DNA of 40,713 nt from Lentisphaeria bacterium UBA4640 (lineage in GTDB: Bacteria > Verrucomicrobiota > Lentisphaeria > Victivallales > UBA1829). Location: contig DHMO01000038.1 in NCBI GenBank assembly GCA_002405835.1, positions 1 through 40,713 of the forward strand. The letters are read 5' to 3'. This document shows, in pieces, positions 39,876 to 40,713 of the stretch (position 1 is its first letter; each line of letters starts with the position of its first letter). The notes under the pieces are model-generated. The model saw only the letters and a program-made list of their open reading frames with translations, was not told the origin of the DNA and ran no database searches. Made by a program: the position numbers and the translations under genes.

Positions 39876-40713
39876 ATGAAGCGCGTATACAACGTCAACA
39901 TTGAAGCGCAGCACCCGCTTCCGACTCCGCAGGAAATCCACGCCGAACTGCCGCTCCGTCCCGAGATGGAGGACTTCGTCGCGCGCACCCGCGAAACAAT
40001 CGAAAACATCATTCACCGCCGCGACAAGCGTCTGCTCGTCGTCACAGGTCCGTGCAGCATCGACAACTACGACGCCGCAATCGACTACGCCGACCGTCTG
40101 AAGGCGCTCGCGAAGAAGGTGGAATCGAAGTTCGTTCTCGTCATGCGCACCTACTTCGAAAAACCGCGCACCACCATCGGCTGGAAAGGCATGGTCTACG
40201 ACCCCGATCTGGACAAGACCTTCAACATCGAAAAGGGACTGCGTCTCTCCCGCAAGCTGCTTCTCGCAATGGCGGAAAAAGAGATCCCGACCGCGACCGA
40301 GTTTCTCGATCCGATCATCCCGCAGTACCTCTCCGACCTCATCAGCTGGGCGGCGATCGGCGCTCGCACGACGGAATCGCAGACACACCGCCAGCTCGTG
40401 AGCGGACTCTCCATGCCCGTCGGATTCAAAAACGCTACCGACGGTTCGATTCACATTGCTATCGACGCAATCAAGACGGCGTCCGCAAAGCACAGCTTCC
40501 TCGGCGTCATCAACGACGGACGCACCGGAGTGTTCCATACGAAGGGCAACCGCAACTGCAACATCATTCTGCGCGGCTCCGCAACCGCAACCAATTACGG
40601 TTCGGAGTACATCGCGTTCACGGAGGAACTGATGCGCAAGTCCGGAATGGAACCTTCGATCATCATTGACTGCAGCCACGGCAATTCGCTCCGCAACCCG
40701 CTGAACCAGCCGG
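39876..40713 (+). CDS. aroF: DAHP synthase, class I (AroF/AroG type), cut by right edge
   Basis: The frame from the ATG at 39876 is open to the window edge (279 residues; the family has about 350). The enzyme joins phosphoenolpyruvate and erythrose 4-phosphate in the first step of aromatic amino-acid synthesis. Motifs are VVTGPCSIDN, VLVMRTYFEKPRTTIGWKG (PEP and metal site), PTATEFLDPI, GARTTESQTHR and VGFKNATDG, then IDCSHGNS near the cut. The N-terminal extension fits the feedback-controlled E. coli AroF/G/H type; which amino acid controls it cannot be told. It starts 1 bp after hisS with a ribosome site inside the hisS end. Confidence 0.95.
   Translation, partial: MKRVYNVNIEAQHPLPTPQEIHAELPLRPEMEDFVARTRETIENIIHRRDKRLLVVTGPCSIDNYDAAIDYADRLKALAKKVESKFVLVMRTYFEKPRTTIGWKGMVYDPDLDKTFNIEKGLRLSRKLLLAMAEKEIPTATEFLDPIIPQYLSDLISWAAIGARTTESQTHRQLVSGLSMPVGFKNATDGSIHIAIDAIKTASAKHSFLGVINDGRTGVFHTKGNRNCNIILRGSATATNYGSEYIAFTEELMRKSGMEPSIIIDCSHGNSLRNPLNQP

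Noticed and set aside
1..40713. Mobile elements, prophage, CRISPR array or toxin-antitoxin pair
   Set aside because: No transposase, integrase, phage gene, regular spaced repeats or antitoxin gene was found. The Fic gene alone is not enough to call a toxin-antitoxin module.

Overview
The window looks like chromosome from a Gram-negative, anaerobic, glycan-using bacterium of the Lentisphaerota (Victivallis-like). I infer this from the mix of genes and did not run a search. Lipid A and LPS-type genes (an LpxA-family acyltransferase and a heptosyltransferase) point to an outer membrane. A pseudopilin of the FTLIELL type sits inside a carbohydrate operon, carbohydrate-active enzymes stand beside AraC and IclR regulators, and bacteriohemerythrin-like and encapsulin-type ferritin-like proteins are present. 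All of this fits that phylum. No insertion sequence, prophage, CRISPR array, tRNA or rRNA was recognised.

Layout. 1-900: a Fic-family protein on the minus strand, cut by the left edge inside an 11-bp tandem repeat. 1.0-3.4 kb: tpiA, a degenerate hemerythrin-like gene and trxB. 3.5-10.3 kb: a carbohydrate-type island. It holds a CapA-like phosphoesterase plus two tandem esterases divergent from an AraC regulator, then an IclR regulator divergent from a large FAD-dependent oxidoreductase. 10.5-16.4 kb: a second such island, with FAD oxidoreductase, pseudopilin and a multidomain glycoside hydrolase in one operon, divergent from a PocR/AraC regulator. 16.4-20.8 kb: an acid-resistance operon (Flp ferritin-like protein, arginine antiporter, arginine decarboxylase AdiA, a 62-residue orphan). 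21.0-25.1 kb: gltA, a Nudix hydrolase, a candidate rod-shaped small RNA, an SGNH hydrolase and a membrane protein. 25.1-30.4 kb: LpxA-like, a GT-C glycosyltransferase and valS. 30.5-37.7 kb: pepT, then two minus-strand operons (secreted protein-mtnA-tlyA-yjbQ, and apt-phosphoesterase-heptosyltransferase), followed by the RNase P RNA gene. 38.2-40.7 kb: an HU-family protein, hisS and a DAHP synthase running off the right edge.

Many intergenic regions carry clear sigma-70 style promoters (TTGNNN, 16-17 bp, TATANT), which lets transcript starts be guessed. On that basis the IclR gene and the PocR/AraC gene would make mRNAs with almost no leader. Two divergent promoters share one -35 box. The ferritin-like/AdiA operon has a long leader with two strong hairpins. 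A 110-nt rod-like RNA with its own promoter and terminator-like end lies between the Nudix and SGNH genes. The small RNA and the Fic repeat tract are the observations I consider most worth testing.
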